Source: Anarhynchus alexandrinus (taxonomy: Eukaryota; Chordata; Aves; Charadriiformes; Charadriidae). From it: a DNA stretch of 64,000 nucleotides. Both the position numbers and the translations under genes were made by a program. Under the pieces are notes generated by a model. It had not been told where the DNA came from and did not search any database. It saw only the letters and a list, made by a program, of their open reading frames with translations. The stretch lies in assembly GCA_008711295.1 (NCBI GenBank), contig VUYV01000019.1:6823882-6887881 (forward strand), read 5' to 3'. Below, in pieces: positions 35,566 through 50,228 of this stretch. How positions within the stretch are numbered: position 1 is the first letter of the stretch; every line of letters starts with the position of its first letter.

Positions 35566-37177
35566 CTAGCAAGAACACATCAGTATGTCATGTGTAGTGT
35601 TGCCCTACAATATTCTTTGCAAAGTTCCTGATGAAAAGATATAACAATATGACCCTTAGAAAATTAACTCAAAATTAAATTTAAAAACTCAGATTTTTAA
35701 ATTTTTTTTTAAAGCTAATCTACAAAACTAATGAGTATTAATCACAGAAAACTGTGTACAACTCATTGCGCAGCTTAAAGCTTCAATATGTAGGATCAGA
35801 GGGCTACAAACCACTCACAAATGTCTACAGTTTTATCTAAAGTGATGAAGCCTACTTTTGCCTGCTGCTGCTGTGGGCTGGTTTTTAAGTATCAGATAGG
35901 AGAAAGAGAGAGCATTTGAATAGTAAGGACATACTGTATATATTTCACCGAAATTTATTTTCATACAAAATTCTGTTTTCTTATTTTATATAGACACAAG
36001 TCATTTGCAGTACTACCATCACTATTTTGTTCACATCGAATACATTTATTTTAAAGTTTTCACACAAATTCATTAATCAAAAAAAGTTTGCCCCAATTTT
36101 TTTCTCCTTGATTTGCACCATCACATCTCACACTTTGCTGCTGTTATGAAATCACAAGGAAAGAATTTAACTTGGCGAGCGAAATAAGCAGCAGAAGAAC
36201 GTGAATTTAGAGCTTGTTCTCATGTGACAGTAATAAAAAACTTTTAAGAAACCCAACAAACCAAATGCAATTATAAGTATACATAGTAGGGCAGTATAAA
36301 CACATCTTGCTGAAGTTTTAGGTTTTTGTGAAAGATCATTAATCTCTTAAGCAAAAAAATTAAGTGTCAAATCTCAGAAGGAGAATAAATGATAGATTAA
36401 TTATACTATTATGTAAAGGTTGTATCTTTTCCTCTGTAGGAATGAAATTAGCAGTTTCCTTCTACAATGAAACCACTTCTCCTTTTATTATTCTGTCTAC
36501 AGCTGGGCATCGCTCGTATATTCTGCCCAAATCTAAATCCACCAGACTTAGTCCACAATGCAGCAGCTCATTTTAACGTATAACAGCTAAATATTACCAT
36601 GCTCATGTATAAAACCAACAAATCCTCCATTAACCGCAGCTGGATCTCTAAGTCTCCCCTTCCCTTGTCCTTTGCTTAGAGTTTTCAGCCTGCGCACTCC
36701 CTGTGAGTATGTGATCTCTCCAGTGCAATGAACAATACCTCCAAAGCTCCCTTGAAGACTTTATTTATCATCATCTACCAGTAAACCTCAAAATATTCCT
36801 CATCATTTTGACACTACCCCATAAGATGGCCGAAGTCAGTTTTAAATTTAGCTCAATGACTCTTCAAAATCTAGCCCTTCATCTCTAATTCTTTCTTGTG
36901 GCTTTCAATCTGTCAACTAAAACATCTTAAAATTCTTACGGCCAGGCCTGAAGGGTTCTAGTTAAATGCCCATCTTCATCCTAAGAGATAAAGATGCAGC
37001 TCAGGAGAATTAAAATGGAGGGTTTCGTAGCTTTGAGCTCTAGTTTATGCTGAAGCACTACCAAGGCTTTCCAAAGTAGCCAACTATACACTCTCCAAAA
37101 GACCATTCCAGCAGAAGCCAGGATCCAACTTCACTCCTATGCCAGAATATATCAGGAGAAGGGTTAGTTGCTTTGGT

Positions 37178-37229
37178 TTGAGGTTTTTGTTGGGTGAGGT
37201 TTTTTTTTTGGGGGGGAGGTTTTTTTTAG
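37178..37229 (+). repeat. G/T-rich low-complexity tract
   Basis: Runs of T8-9 and G7 (…GAGGTTTTTTTTTGGGGGGG…). It directly precedes the C+T-rich possible LINE relic. Confidence 0.85.
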
Positions 37230-37249
37230 ACTGAAGAATTTTGGCTCTA

Positions 37250-37740
37250 TAAAACGCTTGCATCCTTCACCTCCTACTTGTAATTCCTTCCTCTCTGATC
37301 TTCTTTTATTCAATGAAATCCACACTGGTAACACTGAATTCACTCTTCTTTTTCCCTCTCCTGCTTTTTGGCACTATCACCACTTCTTTTGCTTTCTCCG
37401 TAAAGTTCAAGTTTCTCATCCTCCAGGATTCAGACCATTCAAGACTTGGCATTGAAATCTACTCCTGTCAAACATTTACACATGGATTACCTGACATTCC
37501 TTACTTTCTCTAAGACCCCTTTCAATATTCCATCTCACACATCTACAACCAGACTCCGCTATGCTCTACTCATGCATCAACCTTTCACATTGGAGAGGAC
37601 CTTCACCTCCTTTACATCCTTTGAAATATGAACATTTCCAAGAAAGATAGCTTAAAACATAGAAGTCATGTTGCATGTGCACAATATAATGTACAAAGTG
37701 TAACAATGTTTTGTATCAGAAATAAACTGGACACACTTAA
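37250..37740 (+). mobile_element. Possible ancient L2/CR1-clade LINE relic
   Basis: A C+T-rich block whose wording resembles the 3' part of L2-like LINEs: AAGTTCAAGTTTCTCATCCT followed by CCAGGATTCAGACC and AAGACTTGGC (about 37403-37450), then TTCACATTGGAGAGGACC (about 37583) and a 3'UTR-like AAGTGTAACAATGTTTTGTA (37696-37715). Similarity is by eye only and weak. The C+T-rich stretch at 36480-36720 (ACAATGCAGCAGCTC...) could be part of the same relic. No open frame survives. Confidence 0.33.
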
Positions 37741-40700
37741 GAGAAGCGGGTATTCTACATGTGCTGTTAAGCATGACCACAAGCATAACAAGCAGTACTT
37801 GCACATTGTCCAGCTTTCCTCTTACTCCCAAGAATCTTCCAGTCATGATAGACACAGATATCCTTACAAATAAAAAGAAAACATATACAGTAAAGCTTGT
37901 TCATTCTAACTATGCTTATGTCAGTCTTAAAAGGTCTAGATTGTGGTTGTTTTAAAATGAGAGAATATTTGCCTCAAAGTACAAGTAAGAAAACCTCAGA
38001 GAGACCAGTTCACATTTTTCCTTTTCACTTGATACTTGAAAAGCTTCCCCTCCCTACAAATCTATTCATATTCATGGACTTTGAAGAAAAAATAACATTT
38101 TAGCAAAATTCTCTCTGAAATGTTTTTACGCACATAAATAACACTTTCTTAATGCTTTTCTTGAATTACATTAGTCCTACTGAAACTAGTCATACAGTTA
38201 AGACACTGTGAGTGTATCTATTCCTTTAAGTTTTATAATTTGGCTACGAAGTTCAAAATAATTTCAAGATAAAACTAGCAACATTATTTTTAATTTTAGT
38301 ATTAAAATTATTACAAATATTTGAATTATAGAAACCATCACAGAAAAATGAAAATAAATTACTCTTAAATTTTAACTCATTTTTAGTGGCTCTGAATTGG
38401 TTTTGCAGTTTCTAACTTGTTTTTACATAGTACCTCCAAGGACCCTCAGATTAAATCATAAATCTGAAAGACAATAACCAAAGAGGTTAGTTTTTGGCTT
38501 AATTCTGATCATATAAAAGCCTAAGAATGTATCCTCTCATACCTGTTATCTTTTTTCAGGTAAGTATACCTTGCTTTGCCACATCTCCATACAATATCAA
38601 TGCAGCATAATTTATATTAAATAGTTTTCATTAAAACTACATAGAATAAAACAAAAACAACCACAGGAAGATCTAAAAGGGAGTTATTTGAATACACTCT
38701 TTTTTATAAACCTGAGTGATACATGAAATTCAGCTACTCAAAAGCTCTAAAAGAGTTATAGAATACATCAGTAAGGTCAGATAACACATATTTATGAAGT
38801 GCCTTGACATAAGGTGCTAAATGCATTCTCAAATGCACACAAACTATTGTCTCATGGCTTGCAGTGCTTCCCAGTATAGTATCCAATTGCTTATATACAC
38901 AGAGAAGGCATTTTGTCCTAACTTAAATCTCCAACCTAGCATTTTCTAGCTTCACCCACCAAACCAAACTTCTCAGCTATGAAAGGACTCTACATCTACG
39001 TTACAAGAACATAAAAGGAGCAGAAACATTACTATTATTAGACCAGACAGCTAAGTTAAAGCTAGCATGGGTAAGCTTGTGCCTCCGTATCAGTGGTGCT
39101 GACAGAGCATGTACATGTTTCCATAAATAGCTGGGAGACAGGAGGCTACTGATCTTCTCCAAAACACATGCACAATTTCCACTCGAACAAGGCAGAAAAG
39201 AATGCTTCAAACAGATAACCTTATTAATTAGCCAATACTGTATTTAAATGGGGACTGATAAGCATAGATACTCATCTGTTTTTGAAATGGTCATTCAAAG
39301 CAATATAAAGCCAAGACTTCACAAGTAACTCACTTTTTCTTTAAGTTATGTCACTGTATCCACAAAGCACATACATCAAATAAAACACACTATCCTGTAT
39401 ATATCTTGTGCATCATTAAAGAGGTAAAGCTAAAATTTAAAATTAACCAAATGAAAAATGCCAAATTATTCACATGAGATACCAACATACCTGTTCTTCC
39501 TTAACACAGCATAGTGCAAGTTCCAATATTTCCATGCATTTGCATCAGCTCTGACCTGTAAGGACTGCCTCTCAGAATGACTCCTTAGATCATTCAGCAT
39601 GCCTGTTCAAACCTTTGGCCTCCCTCCTGGTTCTGCCATGACAGGTGCCAATTGTGATGAAGATAACTCTGCTGCAGGAGACTAATTGAGACCAGCCCTG
39701 AATTTCATCCAGGCCACTAAACAGTCATCAGGTGCTAACATCAGGTATCAGTCAACATAAGCCAGGTGACCTACACACAAAGAGTTTCACACCTAATTAC
39801 AAGTGCTTAGTGCCATCCAGTTACCTGAAAGTGAACTCTGAAGAGACACGCCATACCTCACTGTGTAGATAATAACCTCCCTACTCCAGAGACAATCTCA
39901 ACTCTTATTAAGATGTAGCCCATAGCTTACTGTATCAGCTATATTATGTGTATAATAGATGCAGTTTTAGTATTGGATCTTGAATTTTTACTAGAAGCTG
40001 TTATTACTGGTACCAAAATTGCATTCCCTAATTCTGCCAAGAAACATCGCTGGGGTGTAAGAATCTTACATATCAATAAAAAGGTAAAATATCAAATATT
40101 TGAACTGTCCTCACTGGAATACAGAAGTTAAGAACAAAATTAGATGCAATGACTCACTAGTAATCTCCAGACACAACAACTTCAAGATCTCACAGATAAA
40201 CAAAATAGCAAAAAAAACCAAAAGCAAGATTAACTAAAATCAGCAGCTAGACTAGAAAAAAAAACCAAATAGTAAAAAATCTGTTCCATTCTCCATTTAT
40301 TGTGAGCCAAATTCACTGAAACTAGTAGAAGTCTGAACACTCAGTGAATGCAGTCCTGGGCTCTCAGAACACCAAACACCTGCAGTGCTGCAGATAAGTT
40401 AGCAGGACCATTTTTCTCAAGGATTTGGTGATCCTTTTCAAGTTAAAATACATGAAAAAATTCTCATCTTATTAGTTTCTGCAAAAAAGTATTACTAGAA
40501 TAAAAGGCAATACCAGGACTGGATAATCATTTACACCTGATTCACACCACCGATCCTCAAAAAAAAAAGTCTCAACATGAAGTACAGGTGTGCTTTCATT
40601 TACTCATCATTCTTACTTCAATATTTCAGAATCTATTGCTGAAAAGCCAACATGATTTTCAAGATTGAAATAATATGGAAATAAACACATTTGAAAAAAA

Positions 40701-43700
40701 AGCAAACTTTAACAACCTTATTTACCTAAATCTTGCAAAAAAAAAAAATCAATTGCCATAAAATAGACTTAGTCAAGGAACAAGACAGCCTTGCTGCATA
40801 ATTCATCAGCCATTTTAATTCTGTTTATGAGTACCAGGTTCTTTACAGAAATTATTTTAAAGAATGCTTAAGAAATATCATTGCTAGTTAGGGATTTATA
40901 AGATGTATTACCAACTGATAAAACAATAAACCAAAACCCACCCTTATGGCCTCTGTAATGGCATATGATATTAATATAAAGAAAACCTATACCCCTCCCC
41001 TGAAATCATAATCATACTGCAAATGCTAATACTTCACATGGAAAACTTATCTGAGTTAACAGGTTCTCCTTAGCACGTACCTTCATTGAAAAATATTACA
41101 CACAAAGAAGTATTTGCTCAATTCTGAGATTGCTCTAGAACTCATTTATTCCATCCAAGCTGAAAACAAAAATTTGATCAACAAAATGGAGTTGTACACA
41201 TAGCGTTAGTCTTAATTACTGGAGAAACTTCAATTTTTTACTATTTTTACTTTTTTCATACATACCCACCCCTAGATGTTTTATATACTGACACATTCCC
41301 TTATAACATATACTGACAAAAGTACATTATATACATTACTAAGATTGTGAACTAAAAACACAAAGTCTATGAAACACCAAAACTAAGTTTTTCTGTGTAA
41401 TGTGAATTCATACATCCTGACTATTTTATTACATACATCTTTCCCCCACACACCTTGACCCTCTCTCAGTCAATGTAGGGTAGAGTCGAAAACATGGTAT
41501 GTCCCACTGGAATGACTGAACCACAAAATAAGAAACCTCTGGTTCCTCATTTTCATTCATTCTGTTTTGTTCTCTAGTCTAGCATTCATCCCTGCTCCAA
41601 CAAAATCAGACGCTTCTGTCCTCTACAAAGCTTCAATGACAGCAGGAGGGAACCAAAGAGAGAACTGACGCTTCTATGCTCCAGTGCCCTGCTCCAGCCT
41701 GGCCCAAAATCCCTTACAAAAACAAGCCTGCAGGCCAGTGGACTTAGTCAGATTCACTGGGACAGGCCCCGTACAATTCTGTCAGATGCCCTGAAACTGT
41801 GAGCCAGGGGCAGAATGGTCAGCTGTTCTTACAGGACTGGCACACACAGCCTGATTTGTATCAGGATGAGTGAGATGCTCAGAAGGGGCAAAATCTTGAG
41901 ATTTTAACTGTTAACTTCTGACAGTTATTTAATAGGTGTTACTCAGTCAAATCCGAGCAGGAGTTCAGACTGATTTTAAAGGGCCAAAGTCATGTTCATG
42001 AAAAAAGTCCCATCATTCTCTGGCCACCTATCAAAGACTGCTAGAATCTATTAAGAATTTTCTTCTTTTCCTTTTTTTATTAAAAAAACCCACAACACAA
42101 ATATTAAATTTCTTTAGCTGTTTTCTCACATAGCTGAAAAACTGTTTCATGCCTCTTAAGAAGAATGTTTAGGGCAATTGCGTGAACTAAAATATTTCAT
42201 TCCAAAAAGTTTAACTTTATTGAGTCAATCTTGAAGACGAATTTCACATTTCTGGACACAATCTAATAAAGTGTTGCAGATCCCTCACTATTTGATTGGT
42301 GTGAAAAAGAGACCGCTGGACTACCCCTAGCTCAGCTGTGTCCAGCTACGGGTCTCAAAGGCTGATGCCTCTTGCTTGCCCCCTTGCCAACGTTTATCAT
42401 ACCTCACTTTTGTCAAAATACGCAGTGGATTTCATGAGACCCGCGTGGTTTTGAGAGTAGAGAAACCATCAGCACATAAGGCTCTACTACTCATTCATAA
42501 CATAAAAACAGAATAAAATAACACCAGAAAAGACATCGGCTTTCTTTTTAGCAAGAGGTTTTTGTCACAACAGGCAATAAATCATCGTGACTAGATGACC
42601 AAAGGTCATTCCTCAGAGGTTAAGATATGATATTAGGCTGATAGAGCCTTAGTCACAGGCACGCACCGATATGAAATAGGTTACGAATTGGCAGGCCTCA
42701 GGCTTCAAAAAAGCTGCAGCAGACACCTTCACAAAGAAGCAGCAGTCCTGAATCTATACTCAGCCCTCAATAATTCTTGTTATCTCTTCTATGACACCAC
42801 TGGCGATGTGTCCTTCACTGACACTCCAAACAGCTTCTCATTCATCGTTACAGTTACATCAAATGAACTTTGCATGTAAAGATACACACTCACACTTAAT
42901 GTCATTCTAACTGTGTATGTTTTCTTTGCCCGTACAGTCAAATAGCATGCATTTAACGAATGTACTTTAGAACATTGTGCAAAATGAAGACCATGGTACC
43001 AAGTGAATGCTTCCTGAATAACGTATCCTTAGGTACAGAATTTATAAAGCTGAATATTAATGAGTATTAATGGTTGTTTGGGGTTTTTTACTATTAGTTG
43101 AAGATTTTATTCTTGTGCTTCAGTTTTAATTTCACTAGAATGTTTTGCTTTTTACTTCATAACAGCTAACTTTTTTTTAGAAAACATTGATGGTTGTGTC
43201 CCTTAAGAAATTCTGTACAGAAGCAACAGTGGTAATACACCATAAGTATCAATTATTTTTTCTTTAACATGTTAACTACATGACATTTAGTTGCTTTCCA
43301 GAACTTTAAGTATTTTTATTTATTTCATTTCAAAAGATCTGAAATGTATATTTTGGAGTCTGCAATACACAATTTGCTTTTGATTGTATCTCCTAGAAAT
43401 GTTTCTGGGAAGCATAACTTTTCCCCCTAAATACCCTCTATATACTTGGGAACCTACTTACATATAATTGAACAAAAGCTACTACGTTAAAAATCAAGAA
43501 CAAAAACAACAAAAAAAAAGCATTCTGGTGCTTTTTTTTTAGTACACATATAAATCAGAATATTTTCCTCTAAAAAAAATAATCTATTTATGTATTTATA
43601 TAATCCTATTGTAGTTCAGAACAGAGGTGAGGTATTCAAATTGTATTCATTAACTACAAACCCAGATACTTAACCTGGACTGAAATAACTAATCTGTATA

Positions 43701-45160
43701 GAAACTCCAAGTTCAGATTATCTAACTAACCTCAAATGCAAAAATGACACATTATCTATCTAATTATGAAGAAAACACCCAGGAACCGAGATGAAATTCA
43801 TTGAAAATGGGTGCCCTGACACAGAATTCACAGCTGGAAAATATATTCATTTTCCTGTTTAAACAAATATTGCCTCTCACTAGGATAACCAAAAAGGAAA
43901 GCTGTATTGCATGACAAATATACATGTTTTGGCAGAGTACGTTGTCTCTGCCTGAATATATCACATTCATTACTATGGCTTAGGGAGGACAGAATGGGTT
44001 AGCTACACAGTTTAATGTGTTGATGTCTCTTTGTCCTTTTCCTCCCTGTGTAAGATGAAAAATGATATGACTTTTTTCATTATTAATAATGAATGCCTTT
44101 CTTATTGACAGACCTTGCTGCCAAGTAAGAAGCCTTGAACTTTAATCTTTATGATGCAAGATTTCTGTTCACGTGGAAATCAACTAAAAGGATCACATAG
44201 GAGAAACTTAATACCCAGTTTCTAGAATATCAGTTGCTATATACCTTTTATAGCATTTTATTGATGATGTTTTTGATGCTCTAAGTCACAACAGAAGGAT
44301 GGCTGAAGATCAGATCAAACCTGCCATTCCAAACCAAGACCATAAGTAGGAAAAAAAACTCAAAGAGAAGCAGCAGGGAGCAAAATTAAATACCAAGTAC
44401 CAACTTACAGGCAAGCTAGTTCTCATTCTCCACAATAATATTTAAATGTTCATTAAAAAATCTGTAAACTTCATATTACAGTGGAAAAAAATTGGGCTGA
44501 ATACCTGCTGGCCTGCAGAGGAGGAACGGAATAACAGTACCAAACAGAAATTTATTTCTCTAAATGAAAGCTTGACTTAGGCAAAAAGTAACAAGATGTT
44601 GTCAGGAAGTATGACATAATAAATTTTATTTCTAATATGTATACATTTAGATTAACATAACAAATGCATTCTATTATAAATATATCAGATTTATAAAACT
44701 TAACAAATATGAAGAAAAAATAAATTCACTAACACTTAATCTCGCACAATTAAGGAGACTGTGCATTTTACTAATAAAATTTTAAATACTTTATTACATG
44801 AATAAACTTCTGTAATTTAGAGTAGTCTAAACATTCCTGAAATTACCAAGATAGGCTCATGGAATTATCAATTACGCTTACTATTGGATATTAGAAATAT
44901 GGGTAGCAAGACTTTTCTTTATAAGAACTGGGAACCTGGAACCTCTCTAAAATAAATTATTCTTCAGATCTGCAGTATACAGCCCTACATGAAATTATTT
45001 TTTTTTTTAAGTTTTAACAAAGGAAACTTTATTCCTTAAAGTACATATGACCAGAATGTACATTTCACAATGTCATTCTTTGTCTCTGTGCTTGAACTTA
45101 ACTCTCTACACTGTTTTTCTAATGAGTTTATACTCTTTCAAAGGACGCTTGCTCCTTAAA

Positions 45161-45171
45161 CCCCCCCCCCC
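45161..45171 (+). repeat. C11 homopolymer
   Basis: Run of eleven C. A second run, C12, lies at 30615-30626. Both are likely to be length-variable. Confidence 0.9.
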
Positions 45172-48100
45172 AAAACCTCAAATGCATTGAAAAGCACCAT
45201 TCTGATTGTATTTCTCATGTCACACAGATAACTTCAAATCAGAAAATTTTTTATGTTTTGTTTTGAAATGAAAAAGTCAATCAGTAGAAGCTTCTTATCC
45301 CTTCAGCACTCACAAAAATCCCAAGTATACTGTGCCAATGCTTACTTAGTTACACAATATTTTTTGTGTGCTATCACTATCATAAGTTAATTTTGGTTAT
45401 GTATAGCCTTTGTCAAACTAAACTCAACTTTACTTGAATTGTCCCCCATGCAATTTTAACTTTTACTCCAGTAAAAAGTCCAAGTCAGATGCCTGGAGAA
45501 AAACAGCAGTTCAGTTTAAATTTAGGAATTTCTGTTTTTCAGCACAAGAAAGATTCAAACGCTCAGCACTCCTGACCCTTACGCATAATTTTTATGTTGC
45601 TTTATTGTTAAATAGGACATGGCTACGCAACTTACTCAAAGTAAGTTTACAAACACAAGTTTGCTACTGGCAGTGAGGAAGTGCAATGCAGGGAATAACA
45701 GGCTTTTTGGGGGATGGACATTATGCTTTATTGTTGTCCTTATCTGTTGTTGTTTTTGTAAATGTAGTATTTGCTAAAGTAATTTCAATAATTGTGGGAT
45801 ACAATCTGAAAAATAAAAATGACAAATACGTTTAAGATAATGAATTTACTGATCCCAAATAACCAAATACTTGATTATTTTAGTGCCACCGCCACAAAAG
45901 AGCTGATATGCAGTCTGAAACCTACTTTCTTCACTGTAGCTTTATAAAATGCAATTGCACAAACATATTAGAGGGTTGCCACACCTGCTGCAATGTAGAC
46001 GGTTGTAGTTAGGGCTGAAGAGAGATGAGGTCAGTGACAGGAAGGAAAATGTGATTAGGTAATTCTCAATATGATGCCAACTATGACCTTTGGATTCCAT
46101 TTCAAATCTAGCTATCATGTTACCAAAATAATATAGTACAGGATGAATACTGTTTTGCTAATACGATATATAGATTCTTAATAGGAATTTCATACTTACA
46201 ACTAAATTACAGAGATGCCAACTATGATATATTTTTATGTGCATGTGGCACAGTATTTCATAACATGCTACAGCAATTTTTTTTCCCTTGACATACAAAA
46301 AGACTGACGAAAAAACCAGTAATATATTCAAGCTGAATAACATGTCAGTGCTCACAACTTGAGTTGATTTGTACACCAAATCCCAAATGGTCACCTTTCA
46401 TTAATAGATTCTTCTTGGGGAAGTGTTAAAATCTTAAAAAAAAAAATCTCACAGAGGGTATGAAATTACATTCAGTTAAACAATACAGCAGCAAGTTATG
46501 CGGACTAAGATTTGATTCGATAGTAATACATAAAAGGTTGGAAAAGACACCACAAAAAATTGCTGTATCTCTAAAATTCTATACTCCAAACGGTAGCTTG
46601 TTTGCGTGAAGCAGCGTATGCTGCCTTCATTGTGAAGGTGAATTTTGAAAAAGAAAATGATAGTTTCTTTCCAAAAGTAAGCTGTGAAATATTGATTCAT
46701 GCATCATGTTACTAAAAGCTAGGCCTTCTAACTCTTGGTATTGATTATGTGAATGCAAACAAAGATATGAGATACCGACTCAAAATCACTGCACATAGAA
46801 GTCACATTTTCTAAGGTACCTAATTTACTGTGAATCTGGAGGAACACAAGGAGCTGGAGAGAGTGCGAAATCCGTCATTTACAACTTGCCTAAAATTTGT
46901 TTTTAAGTGACTCATTATAGAGGAATTACAAAAATATCACTTGTTCATTTCCTTTTCAGGTAGGTACCTGAAGGGATATAAAGTAACAGGCAAGACCACT
47001 TTAGCCCAACTGAAAGCAACAAATAGATAGGCACCTGGCTGTATCTCAAGTGTATGCGATAATGAAAGTTCATTTAATGGTGATAACGTAATAGATAGAA
47101 TTTTCTGCTGGTGGAACAGCTGTGTTACTGATACTTGCATTCAGATTCACTACAGGGAAGTAGATTTGTTTGTCAATGAGAGCTTTTGATCATTCTGCAA
47201 GGAAATCATAAGTAAAAAATGGCAGTTATCTCCAGTTACAAATTATCTCAAAAATGTTACACGCTTAAATTAAATATGTAAACTTACCCCTTGCTTTCAT
47301 CTCAAAGCACTGCAAGGTTTTAACACACTAGAAAATACACTTGAAGGTAATTACTTCTTCCACTGAAATGCTGGCCCCTTGCAATTTCAAAAACTAAAGC
47401 AATAATTAGTCTTAAGCTCTGAAATTATGAAAAAAATACATCCTCTTTCAAACAAATAGTTACGAAGAAAATATTTTAATTATGCAAGCAGGATCTTGAC
47501 CAGGTTTATTGGGGATAATTACCTCTAAGGAAACATTCTAAGACAGAAACTGATTAGAAACCTGGAGCATTGTCTACAACCCAGTATCCCCACACTTAAC
47601 TCTCTGCCACATCATCTATTTGCATAGAAGTGTCCCACCTACTGAATACTCAAAAGAATTACTCATGTTAACGAAAGTAAATTTTGAAGGAGAACCTTCC
47701 TTCATACCTTAAATTCCTCTATCCCATGCACACTCTGTAATGAGAAAAAGTTTTTCCAAAGGAAGACAAATGACTCTTCTAACACAGGAATTACAAATTC
47801 GTTACAGCTTTGGGGGTTAATTTAATATTTTGTTTAAACAAATAAAATTTAGAAGCAACGGATCAGAGCAGTAGATATGCTAATATCAGTAATCCAGTAG
47901 ATAAAGGAAAAATTAATCATTAATTGCACGTAGTGAGCAGGAAATTCTGCCAGAAGCCCACTACTCTGTTTTCTCGAGTCTATTTCAAGAAAAAACATCC
48001 TCAGAAATCTTAGACTGAAACACAAAAACAGCTCAATCTTTACCTTTTTCCAAACAGGTGTGATATGCAGCTCAACTGAAAACAGTACAGTTCTAACTTG

Positions 48101-50228
48101 CAACTGAATTAAGACTTATACAGTGATAAAGAAAATGTTCAATAATGTGCTTCTGGTATAACTGAATAAGGCATCTGGATAAAATTGAGAACTACAGGAG
48201 AACACTAAATCATTTTAAAAACATGCATGAACTTTAGAATGATGCTGTCATCAGATTATTTATATTCTAGACATACAAAAGTGCCATATATTCTAGACCT
48301 TTCATGGTAAAACAAAAGCTTTACACAAGTAAAACTGAGTATTTAGATGCTTTCATGCAGGATTTATTATTTCATATTTTGCTCTGTCTCTATATTTCTC
48401 TGAATTTCAGCTGCGTTTTTGTCATCTTAGCTTTATACTGTGTGGTACATTTGTTTCGTTATATCTTAACTGATGAGCAATCTGAATTCACGCAGAACTG
48501 GAGATACCTGAGAAAACTTATCCTCACAGGATCATAAAACTAAACAAAATCCAGACCCAAAGAAATGCAGTAGAAAAGCTCAGTTTCGTACCATTTAGAC
48601 AAAAATATCTTTACGCAGCTTTAATGTTTATCTGAATTAACCATGCTATAAAACACAATTAGCCTATAGAACAGCCAACAGTAAAAAGGAAGTTATTTCA
48701 CACAGTAAGATATGCACTGCCCTTCAAAAGATTTTTTCCACACTCTTGCTTTAAAAATACATATAAACCTTCACCATAAAAATAAACATGTACAATAACA
48801 TATCTCCTTGTTTTCCAGACAAATTGTATAAGTTATACTATTTCAAGTGGTCTCAAAAAAAAATTAAAATAATGACTTTTTTCTGTCATCACCAAAATTT
48901 ATTCTTTGATCTAACTGTTAAAACATAGGCTACACCGTGCTTACCTCTTTCCTTAATCAGGGCAATGACTCTCTTTTTGGGTTTCTTAGGTATTTTTTTT
49001 TTTCAGCATTAACCCTAAAATGCTACTGTTAGCCATTACAGCATGTACCAAGCCACATTTTTCATACTTCTTCACCTTGAAATTTTCCACTTGTCCCTAA
49101 TTTTTGCTCTCTTGTTCTGCCAACTGTTCTGAGTATAGCCATCAAATCTTTCTCATACTAACCTTTTTTAATTTGCACCAGCACAGCTAACACACCAAGC
49201 ATTCAAAATGTCACAGAATAAACAGCTCCAGCTCAAGTCTTCCTCCTATCATGCTGGTCTGTGTACCAATTTAACAAAACCAACTTTTACTTGATAGCCC
49301 CATTTGTTAATGTAGTATAAACCTATGTAGTTAACTATGATTTGATTTTCTTGTTCTACTTAAATAGATTAAGCAGAACAAACAAACAAAAATCTTTAAC
49401 CAAATAAACAACTACCTGCAAAGTTGCACTGTTTTTAAAGCATATTAGCAGGTAAAAAATATAAATGATATTGTAAGATTTGCATGACCAAGTAACAGGA
49501 CTGGTTCAACATACAGGACAAATCAGAATGATTCTGTATTGTTAATACAAAACACTTCTAACCCATCACTTTTTCTGTGTGGTATCAAGGAGTTTCTGGC
49601 AGTTGTAAGGCAGAGGGGAATGGTGTTTGCTGGTAGCTGTTACACACCTCTTAGTATGACTTTATATGATGTTTAGGCATTTAACAAGTTACTGTTCTGC
49701 TCATGAGAAAAAGGTTTCAGATGACTAAGAATGGGGCAGTAAGTATAGAGGGAGTAAAGCATCCCTAGGGTCCTGTACCACATAGACTAGAGTATCGAAA
49801 CCACTGGACTGTTTTCCTGACACCAGAATTCACAGAACTGCTCAAACAGAGGTCTTAATCGTCTGACATAAAAGAACCATTTCAATTCTACTTTTTGTGA
49901 AGTAGTAAATTATGTGCTTAAAATGTTATAGTGAGACAGAACTCAGATTTTTGAGTAATATTCCAAAGTGTGACAACAGGGTAGATCAATAAGATAAAGT
50001 ATATAACCAACTAAGATAATGCACCACCATCTGCTATAGATACAGGTGTAAAAATGCACATATATTAATTCAGTGGATGTTTATTCAAGCACACAGAAAT
50101 TAGTCTTCCTTGTGATAGAAGCAACAGAAAGAAAATAGAAAGTCTGAAGCTACTTAAAACTTATCATGTCAAATCCTTTCAGCACAAAACAAAAACTTCA
50201 TTTTCAATGTTTTGGTTCAATTTTTTGG

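Larger units (their letters stand above)
34811..50228. other. Long A+T-rich stretch without a gene
   Basis: About 15.4 kb. Contains a duplicated 23-base unit (35522-35565), the possible L2-like relic at 37250-37740, G/T-rich low-complexity DNA at 37178-37229 and C11 at 45161-45171. There is also a more GC-balanced, repeat-like block at 39540-39910 that I cannot assign, and another at 41570-41890. Donor-like sites on the minus strand occur (for example AAG|GTACGT at 41080 and GAG|GTAAGC at 48944) but without good partners. No coding exon is supported. Confidence 0.45.

Noticed and set aside
48946..48985. Minus-strand stretch reading KPKKRVIALIKER before a GAG|GTAAGC donor
   Set aside because: Looks briefly exon-like, but the presumed acceptor follows an A-rich tract rather than pyrimidines, and the frame is only ~14 codons with no known match.
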